A DNA stretch of 64,000 nucleotides from positions 76,679-140,678 of the forward strand of contig NZ_DBMV01000045.1 in the NCBI RefSeq assembly GCF_002298975.1, given 5' to 3'. This DNA is from Ralstonia sp. UBA689 (GTDB lineage: Bacteria; Pseudomonadota; Gammaproteobacteria; Burkholderiales; Burkholderiaceae). The position numbers and the translations under genes were made by a program. The notes beneath the pieces are model-generated. The model was not told where the DNA came from. It did no database searches and was given only the letters and a program-made list of their open reading frames with translations. Below, one piece after another: positions 32,956-41,817 of this stretch (positions within the stretch are counted from its first letter, which is position 1; each line of letters starts with the position of its first letter).

Positions 32956-34817
32956 GTCAGCACCCGTGCGATCTGATAGGTGGCGAAGGCGGCCAGGTAG
33001 GCCAGTGCGAAGAGGTACCCGGCGGTGGAGGCCATCACCTTCCACGAGTTGGTCTCGCGACGGATGGTGGCCAGCGTCGAAATGCACTGCGGCGCGTACA
33101 CGTACCACGCCAGGAAGGCTAAAGCGGTGGCCAGCGGCCATTGCTGGGCGATGACCGGTGCCAGTTGCGCGGCGGCATCTTCATGGGTAGCCGACAGCGA
33201 ATATACCGTCGCCAGCGCGCCCACGGCCACTTCGCGCGCGGCCATACCCGGAATCAGGGCGATGCACATCTGCCAGTTGAAGCCGATCGGCGCGAACACG
33301 ACTTCCAGCGCGCGGCCAATGTAGCCGGCAAAGCTGTAATCGATGGCCGGCCCGGTGGCGCCCGCCGGCGGCGACGGGAAGGTCGACAGGAACCACAGCA
33401 GCACCATCATCTTGAGGATGACCGTGCCGATGCGGCGCAGGAAGATGCGGGCGCGCTCGACCAGGCCGACGATCAGGTTGCGCACGCTGGGCAGGCGGTA
33501 CGACGGCAGTTCGAGGATGAGCGGGTGCTCGTTGCGGTCGCGCTTGAGGTACTTGAGCACGTAGGCCACCGCCAGCGCCGACACGATGCCCGCCATGTAC
33601 AGCCCGAACAGCACCAGCCCCTGCAGGTTGAACACGCCCCACACCTGCCGCACCGGAATGAACGCGCCGATCAGCAGCGCATAAACCGGCAGCCGCGCCG
33701 AGCACGTCATGAGCGGCGCAACAAGGATGGTCACCAGCCGGTCACGCGGGTCCTGAATCGTGCGCGTGGCCATCACGCCCGGAATCGCGCAGGCAAAGCT
33801 GGAGAGCAGCGGGATGAACGAGCGGCCCGACAGCCCCGCACCCGCCATCAGCCGGTCGAGCAGGAAGGCCGCGCGTGGCAGGTAGCCCGATTCCTCCAGC
33901 GAGAGGATGAACAGGAACAGGATCAGGATCTGCGGCAGGAACACCAGCACGCTGCCCACGCCGGCGATGATGCCGTCGACGATCAGGCTCTTGAGCATGC
34001 CATCGGGCATCACGGCGCCGATCCACACGCCCACGGCCTGCACCACGCTCTGAATGCCCTCCATGAGTGGCTGCGCCCACGAGAACACCGCCTGGAACAT
34101 GAAGAACATCAGCACGGCCAGCAGGATCAGGCCCATCACCGGGTGCAGCACAATGCGGTCGAGCCGGTCATCCAGCTCGGCTGTGCTGCGCGGCATGGTG
34201 ACGGCGGTGTCGAGCAGGCGTTTCACCTCGACGTGCGGATCGGCGTCGGCCGGCAGCCCCACCGGCACGGCCGGCAGTTGCTCATGATCGATATGCGCGA
34301 CGAGCTCCGCCGCTCCATTGCGCTTGATGGCGACGGTCTGCACCACCGGCACGCCCAGCGCGGCTTCCAGCTTGGAGCGATCGATGCGGATGCCGCGCCG
34401 CTCGGCTGCGTCCACCATATTGAGCGCCAGCACCATCGGCAGGCCCAGCCGCTGCAACTCCAGCACGAAGCGCAGGTGCAGCCGCAGGTTGGTGGCATCC
34501 ACCACGCAGATCAGCAGGTCGGGGCGCGGCTCGCCGCGGAACGTACCCAGGCAGATGTCGCGCGTGATGGCTTCGTCGGGGCTGGTGGCGACCAGGCTGT
34601 AGGCGCCGGGCAGATCGAGAATCTGTACATGGCGGCCCGACGGTGCCGTGAAGCGGCCTTCCTTGCGCTCGACCGTCACGCCTGCGTAATTGGCCACCTT
34701 CTGGCGGCTGCCTGTCAACAGGTTGAACAAGGCGGTCTTGCCACAGTTCGGGTTGCCGACCAGGGCGACGCGCAACGCGGGCGAGGAAGAGGAGGCGGGA
34801 GAGGCTTGCATCTGCAT
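32952..34817 (-). CDS. feoB: Ferrous iron transporter FeoB
   Basis: 621 residues. The N-terminal GTPase has G1 ALVGNPNCGKTALFN, G2 in the VANYAGVTVERKEG segment, G3 DLPGAYSL and G4 NMVD. A short helical linker follows, then two gate regions with about eight to ten membrane segments (for example LAVLMFFMFQAVFSWAQP, FIPLLSSFACAIPGVMATR and VVLLWFLSTFP). It imports Fe2+ across the inner membrane. It is shorter than E. coli FeoB (773) because the long C-terminal soluble part is missing, as in many betaproteobacteria. The middle gene of an operon with feoA upstream. Confidence 0.95.
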   Translation of the reverse strand: MQMQASPASSSSPALRVALVGNPNCGKTALFNLLTGSRQKVANYAGVTVERKEGRFTAPSGRHVQILDLPGAYSLVATSPDEAITRDICLGTFRGEPRPDLLICVVDATNLRLHLRFVLELQRLGLPMVLALNMVDAAERRGIRIDRSKLEAALGVPVVQTVAIKRNGAAELVAHIDHEQLPAVPVGLPADADPHVEVKRLLDTAVTMPRSTAELDDRLDRIVLHPVMGLILLAVLMFFMFQAVFSWAQPLMEGIQSVVQAVGVWIGAVMPDGMLKSLIVDGIIAGVGSVLVFLPQILILFLFILSLEESGYLPRAAFLLDRLMAGAGLSGRSFIPLLSSFACAIPGVMATRTIQDPRDRLVTILVAPLMTCSARLPVYALLIGAFIPVRQVWGVFNLQGLVLFGLYMAGIVSALAVAYVLKYLKRDRNEHPLILELPSYRLPSVRNLIVGLVERARIFLRRIGTVILKMMVLLWFLSTFPSPPAGATGPAIDYSFAGYIGRALEVVFAPIGFNWQMCIALIPGMAAREVAVGALATVYSLSATHEDAAAQLAPVIAQQWPLATALAFLAWYVYAPQCISTLATIRRETNSWKVMASTAGYLFALAYLAAFATYQIARVLT

Positions 34818-34865
34818 GAAGGCCGTGAAAGACGGGGGCCGGAAACCGGGGCCGTTGGCGACGGG

Positions 34866-35177
34866 CTACGCCGCCTCGCGCACCTGCGCAGGCGGGGCCG
34901 TCTCTGGGGCGGCGACAGTCGTGGTGGCGGGTTGCGTGGCCGCTTCGGCGCGCAGGCGCACGCGGGCGGCCTCCTGACGGCGCAGCGCAAAGCGCGTAAA
35001 GCCGACCTGCACGACCAGCGGATCGCCGCCGAACGGGCCCACGGCCACTACGCGCACCACTTCGCCCGTCACGAACCCGAGTTCGCGCAGGCGCTGGCTG
35101 ATGGGATCGGCGGGCTCACGATCTTCAACGTGATCCACCACCGCCGTCGCCCGGCGGGAAAGCTCGGAAAGCCGCAT
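34866..35177 (-). CDS. feoA: Ferrous iron transport protein A
   Basis: 103 residues. The FeoA SH3-like domain is seen in ISQRLRELGFVTGEVVRVVA and GGDPLVVQVGFTRFALRRQE, as found in FeoA and DtxR C-terminal domains. The last ~25 residues are a low-complexity Ala/Thr/Pro tail that is longer than usual. FeoA aids FeoB, probably by contact with its G domain. First gene of the feo operon, with a Fur-like box 42-60 bp upstream of its start. Confidence 0.92.
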   Translation of the reverse strand: MRLSELSRRATAVVDHVEDREPADPISQRLRELGFVTGEVVRVVAVGPFGGDPLVVQVGFTRFALRRQEAARVRLRAEAATQPATTTVAAPETAPPAQVREAA

Positions 35178-35218
35178 CGTGCGTGATTGTTGACGTGTTA
35201 ATCAGTGAAAGCGACGTA

Positions 35219-35237
35219 AATGCGAATCGTTTTCATT
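35219..35237 (-). promoter_or_regulatory. Fur-like box upstream of feoA
   Basis: AATGCGAATCGTTTTCATT matches the Fur-box half AATGCGAAT, with an imperfect second half. It shares AATRCGAATC with the better dyad at 31055-31073. It lies 42-60 bp before the feoA start, as expected for iron repression. Confidence 0.6.
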
Positions 35238-35399
35238 GTATCGCAACATCTTATATGACGGGCTGCGGCACGGGGTCGCCGGGATGGATATTTCGGACGA
35301 GGGGGGCGGGCGTTGCGCCGAACGCACAAAAAGCGGTGGGGCGCATGCAAAACCGATGCCGGAGCAGGGTTTTTCCCAAATTACCCTATCCTGGGTATT

Positions 35400-35500
35400 G
35401 GCGGGGGAGGGGATCATTGCCTATGCTTCAAACGCGCTGAACTTCCCCGTTCAAAGCGTATTCTTGAAGCCACCGGGTACCGCTATCCGGTGGCTTTTTT
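35400..35500 (+). ncRNA. Candidate double-hairpin small RNA with C-rich loop
   Basis: No gene occupies this stretch, but it has an RNA-like build. It starts with a G-rich 5' part (GGGGGAGGGG). Next comes a stem CGCTGAAC / GTTC-AA-AGCG (35435-35458) that presents the loop TTCCCC. It ends with a strong Rho-independent terminator. The TTCCCC loop is complementary to Shine-Dalgarno-like GGGGAA. No start promoter is clear; TATCCT at 35387-35392 is a possible -10. Both neighbours (feoA and the diguanylate cyclase) are on the other strand, so the terminator is unexplained without such a transcript. The remaining part of 35178-35400 holds only the Fur-like box. Confidence 0.5.
35468..35500 (+). terminator. 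Rho-independent terminator with no annotated upstream gene
   Basis: AGCCACCGG (35468-35476) and CCGGTGGCT (35487-35495) form a perfect 9-bp stem, followed by five to six T on the plus strand. The minus strand lacks a T-tract after the stem. Confidence 0.88.
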
Positions 35501-35527
35501 CATTGGTGCCTGCCAAGTGTAGGCCAT

Positions 35528-37987
35528 TCAATCGCTGGCGATGGCGCCGCGACCTTCGTCCTTGGCGCGGTAGCACGCAGCGTCGGCGCGCGCGAGGAAT
35601 GCGGCGGTATCGGCATCGTCGGCGCGCAATTCCACCACGCCCTGTGACAGTGCGATCTCGGCCCGCGCACCTGCCGCCAGCACCGGTTGCCTTGTGAGCG
35701 CTGCGCGGATGCGGTCGGCAAACGTGATCGCGGCCTGCAAGTCGCAATTGGGCAGGATCACGGCGAATTCATCGCCGCCCAGGCGGGCGACATGGTCCTG
35801 CGTGCGCGTGTTTTGTACGATGCGCTCCGCCACCCCGCGCAGCACGTCGTCACCTGCGGCATGGCCGTAGCGGTCGTTGATGGCCTTGAAGCCGTCCAGG
35901 TCGATCATGATGAACGCCATCGGCGCGCGCGTGACGGGGTTGCTGTTGCGATGCGCCTCGAATTGTGCGCGCAAGGTCGCGTCGAAGCCGCGTCGGTTGA
36001 GCAGGCCGGTCAGGACATCGTGCGTGGCGTCCCAGGCAATGCGCTGTACGGTCTCGCGCGTGGCCGAGACATCGCGCAGCACCAGCACCCCGCTGCCCGA
36101 GGTGCCCGGCAGCGGGCCCCAGGAGAGCTCCACGTCGTGGCGCCGTCCGTCGGGGCGCTCCAGGCGCAGGCTGCCCGATAGCGTGCCGCCCGAGCGCAGC
36201 AGTTGCGTGGGGATGACGCGCCGGCCGCTGTCATGTTCAAGCAGATGCAGCAGGCGGTTGACCGACTGGCCGACCGCGCGTGCGGGGTGCATGCCGACCA
36301 GCGTTTCGATCGCACGGCTCGCGTGCGTGACGATGCCGTCGCCGTCGATCGTGAGCAACGGTTCCTGAATGGCATCGAGCACCAGCAGCGCAGCGCGCAC
36401 CTCTTGCTCAAGCGCTTCCTTGGCGTGCTGCTCCCGCGTGCTGTCGACCACCGCGACGATCCAACCCGCCAACGGCGCACCCGCTCCGCCGATGGGCCGG
36501 GCTGTCAGCAGCACCGCACCAGTGCCGGCGCCTTGCCCCGTGGCGATGACGACGGGCTGGTCGGCCAATGCCAGCGGCGCACGCGGCAGGTGCGAGAGCG
36601 TGGTCGCCACGGCCTGCGCCGCAGGCGAGACAGCGTCGCCGCTCTTGGCCTGCAGCGCCTGGCCGATCGCCTGCGCGCTGGCCCCCAGCAAACGCTCGAA
36701 ACGCACGTTGGCAAACGACATCACCAGCGTGCGATCCAGAAAGGCCAGCCCCACCGGCGCCTGCTCGGCCAGCCCGCGGAAGAAGGCGACATCTTGTTCG
36801 CTGGCTTCCCGCGCCTGCTCCCAATACCGCGCGAGGCGGCCGATGAGGGCGGCCAGCGCCCCGACCTCGGTGGTCGGGTCGAACGAGGCGGCTGCGGGAT
36901 CGGCCAGTTCGCCCAGGCGCGTGAGCGGGCCGGGCGGCTGCGCATCATGCAAGGGTGGGCGTCCGGAGGCTGGCGCCACCGGATGGATCGGCATGCCGGC
37001 TTCCACCTCGTGGCGCAGCCGCTCCAGCGGGCTGATCGCGCGCTCGATCCAGAACCACGCAAACAGCAGGCACACCGCCCCGAAGGCGAGGCCGGCGGCG
37101 ATGAGCGTGCGCGTTGTGCGTGCGGCGCCCGCATAGGCTTCCCGTGCCGGCCACCAGACGCCCACGCTCCAGGGCACGGCGTTCAGCCGGCGGTAGCCGA
37201 CGATGACGGGCGACTGGCCGGGCGGGGTGAATTCGGTGCTCCGGCTCCAGCCTTGCGCGGGCGCGCGTGCCGACTCGGGCGTAGCCGCAGCAGCGGCCAG
37301 GTCGGGCGCCTGTTGCAGCAGGCGCGAGCGGTCCGGCGCGACGATGTACCTGCCCCCTTCCGACACCATCACCAGACGCCCGGTGCGCCCCATCCGCACG
37401 GCTTCCAGATCGGTGAACAGGGGGTTGCGGGACAGTTCGATCGAACCGATCACCAGCCCCGCGAAGTGCCCGTCGTCGCTGTGCAGCGGCATGGCAAACG
37501 AGGCCACCGGGCGCTTGCCGGCCGGCGCGAAAAAGGGCTCCGGCAGATAGAGCCGCTGCGTGTCGCGCACGGTCTTGAAGATGGGGTGGGTGGCCATGTT
37601 GCCGCCACGGCGGTTTGGCAGCCGCGGCGTGTCGGCCAGGATGGTGCCGTCAGCGCTCACCACCAGCACATTGTCGAATGCGGCGCGCAGGTCCGCGTGG
37701 GCATCCATCCAGGCCTGGCCGTCGGCCGGCGTACGGGGGATGCTTGTGGCATCGGCTGCGGCGGACAGACGATCGATGATGTCCGCCAGGCGCGCGTCGA
37801 TAGGGTGCACGGCCTGCAGCATCGTCTGCTCCAGACGGCTGTCGATCTCCTGCCGCGTGTCGTCGTAGACCGTCGAGACGGCCACTGCGATCAGACCTAT
37901 AAGAGGCACCAGCGCGGCAATCACGACGCCCGGTAGCAGGCGGAACAACAGGCGGCGTGGAACGGAGAGCGGGGGCGTGGTCGACAT
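35528..37987 (-). CDS. Membrane diguanylate cyclase with periplasmic sensor, PAS and GGDEF
   Basis: 819 residues. A first membrane segment (GVVIAALVPLIGLIAVAVS) is followed by a periplasmic double-Cache-like sensor (about 45-290, with DNVLVVSADGTILADTPRLP and GRYIVAPDRSRLL). A second membrane segment (LIAAGLAFGAVCLLFAWFW), a HAMP-like linker and two PAS units follow. The GGDEF domain ends the protein: FDATLRAQFEAH, DLDGFKAINDRYGHAAGDD and LGGDEF (Gly near residue 737). An RTQD inhibitory site precedes it, so the enzyme is probably active and product-inhibited. It likely senses a small periplasmic ligand. Confidence 0.9.
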   Translation of the reverse strand: MSTTPPLSVPRRLLFRLLPGVVIAALVPLIGLIAVAVSTVYDDTRQEIDSRLEQTMLQAVHPIDARLADIIDRLSAAADATSIPRTPADGQAWMDAHADLRAAFDNVLVVSADGTILADTPRLPNRRGGNMATHPIFKTVRDTQRLYLPEPFFAPAGKRPVASFAMPLHSDDGHFAGLVIGSIELSRNPLFTDLEAVRMGRTGRLVMVSEGGRYIVAPDRSRLLQQAPDLAAAAATPESARAPAQGWSRSTEFTPPGQSPVIVGYRRLNAVPWSVGVWWPAREAYAGAARTTRTLIAAGLAFGAVCLLFAWFWIERAISPLERLRHEVEAGMPIHPVAPASGRPPLHDAQPPGPLTRLGELADPAAASFDPTTEVGALAALIGRLARYWEQAREASEQDVAFFRGLAEQAPVGLAFLDRTLVMSFANVRFERLLGASAQAIGQALQAKSGDAVSPAAQAVATTLSHLPRAPLALADQPVVIATGQGAGTGAVLLTARPIGGAGAPLAGWIVAVVDSTREQHAKEALEQEVRAALLVLDAIQEPLLTIDGDGIVTHASRAIETLVGMHPARAVGQSVNRLLHLLEHDSGRRVIPTQLLRSGGTLSGSLRLERPDGRRHDVELSWGPLPGTSGSGVLVLRDVSATRETVQRIAWDATHDVLTGLLNRRGFDATLRAQFEAHRNSNPVTRAPMAFIMIDLDGFKAINDRYGHAAGDDVLRGVAERIVQNTRTQDHVARLGGDEFAVILPNCDLQAAITFADRIRAALTRQPVLAAGARAEIALSQGVVELRADDADTAAFLARADAACYRAKDEGRGAIASD

Positions 37988-38099
37988 GTGCCCGGATTTT
38001 AGAGCCAGTTCGGCCTGTGGGAAGCCGAAATGTCAAGAAACACGGTCCGATTGCAGCAGTTCAGTGCACGCTTTCCACAAGTTGCGTGCGATAGGAATT

Positions 38100-38116
38100 G
38101 CAAGCAAAATGCTTGC
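38100..38116. repeat. Small inverted repeat upstream of the GGDVF-EAL gene
   Basis: GCAAGC-AAAAT-GCTTGC, a perfect 6-bp dyad about 115 bp before the assumed start. A possible operator or a chance dyad; the remainder of 37988-38229 shows nothing else. Confidence 0.3.
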
Positions 38117-38229
38117 GCACTGCGTCAGCCGTCCGGCACGATGCTGCAACTGCTTCGTGTGCCAGGGGACGGTTCCTGAGCCGCGCATCGTGCAATCGCT
38201 CTCATACCAAGGCTCTACCGGTCAACCAA

Positions 38230-41200
38230 GTGCCGAAGCACGCTTTTTTTCCCACCACGCTGCGCGGCCGCTTACTTGCACTGGCTGCGGTGGCCGCCTT
38301 GCCGGCCATCATCGTGGCGATTGCCGGCGTGGCGCTCTACCGTGACCGGCTCAACGACCATCTCGCCCAGCACCTGACCCACGAGACCGAAGCCGCCGCT
38401 GCACGCGTCGGCATGGTGCTGTCCAATGCGGACGAACTGCTCTCCGTGCTGGTGGCCGATGACTCGGCCCTGCGCATGGATCAGCAGGAATGCAGCCGCT
38501 TCGTCAACCGCGTCTTCCATAACCAGAGCGAACTCGCCAACCTCGGCATCATCGATGCGCACCGCAAGCTGGTGTGCACGCCGGAGGCCGCCAAGCTCGG
38601 CATCGATGTGTCGGACCGCGACTACATCAACGAGATCATGGCGACCGGCCAGCCGGCCATGTCGACCTTCGTAACGGGGCGTGCTTCCAACCAAGCGGTG
38701 CTCGTATCGGCCCGGCCGATGTTGGGCGCCGACGGCTCCATCCGAGGAGTGGCCTACGCAGCCGTACGGCAGACCGCTCTGATCTCGGCGGCGGCCGGCG
38801 GTTTGGCGGGCGCGCCGGTCTATCTGGTGGACTCGGCCGGCAACGTGCTCTCGGCCAACGGCACGATGACGGCCGCCCAGGTGCCGCCCATCGTGCGCGG
38901 CCCGCTGGTGACCGCAGCCGGTCAGCAACCGGGCGCCCCCGTGCTGGTGGACGACGCCGACGGTGTGCGCCGCGCCTACGCCGCCATGGAGGTGCCGCAC
39001 GCCGCTGCCGGACGCCTGCGCATCGTACACGGCGTGGAGGCGACCGACATCATTCGTCAGCAGCGCGATGTCACGCTGGCCGGCGGCGGCGCCATCCTGC
39101 TGATGGTTGTGCTGCTGCTGGCCCTGATCCAACTGGCGATGCGACGGCTGGTGCTGCCGCGCGTCGATGCGCTGGTGGACGCGGCGCGCCATTACGCGGC
39201 GGGCGATTTCTCCGCACGCGTGGCCGAGCAGGGCGCCACACGCGACGAGCTGTCGCTGCTCGAGCGCACGTTCAACGAGATGCGTGCGGCCATTCAGCGT
39301 CACGACGCGACCGTTCACCGCCTGACCGAGCGCTTCCAGCGCGTGGCGCGCGCGACCAACGATTGGATCTTCGACTGGGATCTCGCCACGGGAGAATCCT
39401 GGGCCAACGCCAGCCTGCACCGCTTGCTCGGCAGCGATGCACTGCTCGGCCCCGGCGGGGGTGAAGGTGATGGTGACGGCATGGGTGGCGGCACCTCGCG
39501 CACGCTGACCTTCCACCAGTTCGTGCATCCGGAAGATGTGCCGGCGTTCGGCAACGAACTGCGCACGGTGCTGCATTCGGACCGCGATACCTGGCACCAT
39601 GTGTGCCGCGTGATCGACGCCAATCGCGCCACGCGCACGGTGGAGATCCGCGCAAGCCTGTATCGCGGCAAGGATGGCCGTGCCGTGCGCATGGTCGGCG
39701 GTGTGAGCGATATTTCGCAGCGCTCGGCCATGGAGCAAGAACTGCGCGCGAGCGAAGCCAACCTGCGCGTGGCTGAGCAGATCGCGCAACTGGGCAGTTG
39801 GCGCTGGGACGTGCTGCGCGATTCGACCACGTGGTCTTCGGGAATGTACGTGCTGACCGGCGTGCCGCCGGGCGCGCCGCCCGCCTTCGCGCAGCAGGCC
39901 CAGTTCTTCACTGCCGAGAGCTACAACCGCCTGCGCGAGGCCGCCAGCCGCGCCGTCACTGAAGGCGAGCCGTATTCGCTGGAGCTGGAGATGATCCGCC
40001 GCGACGGCGAACACCGCTGGGTGCTGTCGCGCGGCAACATCGAGCGCAACGAGCGCGACGAGGTCGTGGCGCTCTTCGGCACCATGCAGGACATCACCGA
40101 GCGGCGCGACTCCGACGAGCAGTTGCGCCTGCTGCGCCGCGTGGTCGAATCCGTGCCCTCGGGCATCACCGTGGCCGACGCGCAGCAGCCGGATATGCCG
40201 CTGGTCTATGTGAACCCCGGTTTCGAGCGCATGACCGGCTACCGCGCCGAAGAGGTGTTGGGCCGCAACTGCCGCTTCCTGCATTCGTCCGAGCCGGGGC
40301 AGCCGGCCTTGAACGAAGTGCGTGCCGCCCTGCGCGACGCCAGCGAGATCCGCGTGCTGCTGCGCAACTTCCGCAAGGACGGCCACCCGTTCCTGAACAA
40401 CTTCCTGCTCTCGCCGGTGCGCGATGCCAAGGGCGCGGTCACGCACTACGTCGGCCTCCAGGACGATGTGACCGAGCAGGAGATGACGCGTGCGCGTCTG
40501 GCGCAGCACGCCACCATCGATTCGCTCACGGGCCTGCCCAACCGCACGCTGCTGGCCGACCGCGTGCAGCAGTCGGTCGAGATGGCCGCACGCCAGCGCA
40601 GCCGCTTCTACGTGGTGCTGGTCAACATCGACCGCTTCAAGGTCATCAACGACAGCCTGGGCCACCTGCTGGGCGACGAGGTGCTGCGTCGCGTGGCCGA
40701 GCGCCTGCGCGATGCGGCCGACACGGTCGACACCGTGGCGCGCTTCGGCGGCGATGTGTTTGCGCTGGTGATCTCGCACGCGGGCTCGCATGGCGTTGAT
40801 TTCGGTTTCGATCTGTTTGCCGAGCCGATTCGCGTGGAAGGACACGAGGTGTTCGTGACGGCCAGCATTGGCGTGGCCGAATATCCGGCACACGGTTCGG
40901 ATGCCGATGCCCTCATCCGCCATGCCGAGATGGCGATGTACTTCGCCAAGCAGAACGGTCGCAACCGGCTGGAGTTCTTCGCGCCCGAGATGGATATCGG
41001 CGTGTCGTACCGGCTGAACCTGGAGCATCAGATCCGGGCCGCCCTGGAGCAGGGCCAGTTTCGCCTGCTGTATCAGCCGCAGATCGACACCAAGACCGGC
41101 CGCGTGTGCGGGCTGGAGGCGCTGATCCGGTGGATTCACCCGACGCGCGGGTTGCTGCCGCCGGCAGCGTTCATTCCGGTGGCCGAAGAGAGCGGGCTGA

Positions 41201-41793
41201 TCGTCGAGATCGGTAACTGGGTGCTGGCCGAGGCCGCGCACCAGCGCGCCGAATGGCACGCACGCGGTCTGGGTGATGAGTTGACGATTGCCGTGAATGT
41301 GTCACCGCTGCAGTTCAAGCGCGGCACCGTGCTGCCGGCACTGCTCAAGCTGCAGCGGCAGTACGGCCTGGGTTCGGGCTTCCTGGAGCTGGAGGTGACC
41401 GAATCGATGCTGATGGAAGGCACCGAGCGCACCATTGACGATCTCACGGCCATCCGCCAGCTCGGCGTGCGCATCGCCATCGACGATTTCGGCACGGGAT
41501 ATTCGAGCCTGGCGTATCTGAAGCGCCTGCCGATCGACCTCATCAAGATCGACCGCGCCTTCGTCAAGGACATCGACCGCGACTCCGATGACGCGGCCAT
41601 CTGCTCGACGGTGGTGGTGCTGGCCCACAACCTGGGCGTGAAGGTGTGCGCGGAAGGCGTGGAAGACGCGGTGCAGGCCGCCTTCCTGACCGCACACAAG
41701 TGCGATGCGTTGCAGGGCTACTACTTCAGCGGGCCGTTGCTGCCCGATGCGGTGGTGGCGCTGCTGGAGCGCGATACACGCTTTACGGTGTAA
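38230..41793 (+). CDS. Membrane c-di-GMP phosphodiesterase (Cache-HAMP-PAS-degenerate GGDEF-EAL)
   Basis: About 1187 residues from GTG 38230 (no clear SD; the start is uncertain). TM1 (LLALAAVAALPAIIVAIAGV), a periplasmic Cache-type sensor, TM2 (AILLMVVLLLALIQLAM), HAMP and three PAS/PAC units are followed by a GGDEF-like domain. That domain's active site reads GGDVF (residue ~840), losing the catalytic acid, and its inhibitory-site position is DTVD instead of RxxD. It is therefore probably not a cyclase. The EAL domain is complete: LEALIRW (near 963), IAVNVSPLQF, LELEVTESM, IAIDDFGTGYSSLAYLKRLP, IKIDRAFV and VCAEGVED. Predicted activity is c-di-GMP hydrolysis controlled by an external signal. 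Confidence 0.87.
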   Translation: MPKHAFFPTTLRGRLLALAAVAALPAIIVAIAGVALYRDRLNDHLAQHLTHETEAAAARVGMVLSNADELLSVLVADDSALRMDQQECSRFVNRVFHNQSELANLGIIDAHRKLVCTPEAAKLGIDVSDRDYINEIMATGQPAMSTFVTGRASNQAVLVSARPMLGADGSIRGVAYAAVRQTALISAAAGGLAGAPVYLVDSAGNVLSANGTMTAAQVPPIVRGPLVTAAGQQPGAPVLVDDADGVRRAYAAMEVPHAAAGRLRIVHGVEATDIIRQQRDVTLAGGGAILLMVVLLLALIQLAMRRLVLPRVDALVDAARHYAAGDFSARVAEQGATRDELSLLERTFNEMRAAIQRHDATVHRLTERFQRVARATNDWIFDWDLATGESWANASLHRLLGSDALLGPGGGEGDGDGMGGGTSRTLTFHQFVHPEDVPAFGNELRTVLHSDRDTWHHVCRVIDANRATRTVEIRASLYRGKDGRAVRMVGGVSDISQRSAMEQELRASEANLRVAEQIAQLGSWRWDVLRDSTTWSSGMYVLTGVPPGAPPAFAQQAQFFTAESYNRLREAASRAVTEGEPYSLELEMIRRDGEHRWVLSRGNIERNERDEVVALFGTMQDITERRDSDEQLRLLRRVVESVPSGITVADAQQPDMPLVYVNPGFERMTGYRAEEVLGRNCRFLHSSEPGQPALNEVRAALRDASEIRVLLRNFRKDGHPFLNNFLLSPVRDAKGAVTHYVGLQDDVTEQEMTRARLAQHATIDSLTGLPNRTLLADRVQQSVEMAARQRSRFYVVLVNIDRFKVINDSLGHLLGDEVLRRVAERLRDAADTVDTVARFGGDVFALVISHAGSHGVDFGFDLFAEPIRVEGHEVFVTASIGVAEYPAHGSDADALIRHAEMAMYFAKQNGRNRLEFFAPEMDIGVSYRLNLEHQIRAALEQGQFRLLYQPQIDTKTGRVCGLEALIRWIHPTRGLLPPAAFIPVAEESGLIVEIGNWVLAEAAHQRAEWHARGLGDELTIAVNVSPLQFKRGTVLPALLKLQRQYGLGSGFLELEVTESMLMEGTERTIDDLTAIRQLGVRIAIDDFGTGYSSLAYLKRLPIDLIKIDRAFVKDIDRDSDDAAICSTVVVLAHNLGVKVCAEGVEDAVQAAFLTAHKCDALQGYYFSGPLLPDAVVALLERDTRFTV

Positions 41794-41817
41794 GCGTAAG
41801 CACCAGCCGGGGCAGGA

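Noticed and set aside
33141..35186. A 681-codon plus-strand open frame across feoB and feoA
   Set aside because: It is antisense to well-defined feoB and feoA; its His/Gln/Arg-rich composition is typical of GC-driven shadow frames.
35236..35527. Short plus-strand frames between feoA and the diguanylate cyclase
   Set aside because: Translations are Arg/Pro/Gly-rich with no SD, and the region is better explained as a Fur-like site plus a candidate sRNA with terminator.
38272..41259. A continuous open frame of nearly 1000 codons on the minus strand across the GGDVF-EAL gene
   Set aside because: It is the codon-phase shadow of a clear multi-domain gene on the plus strand; its translation is low-complexity His/Arg/Gln without domains.
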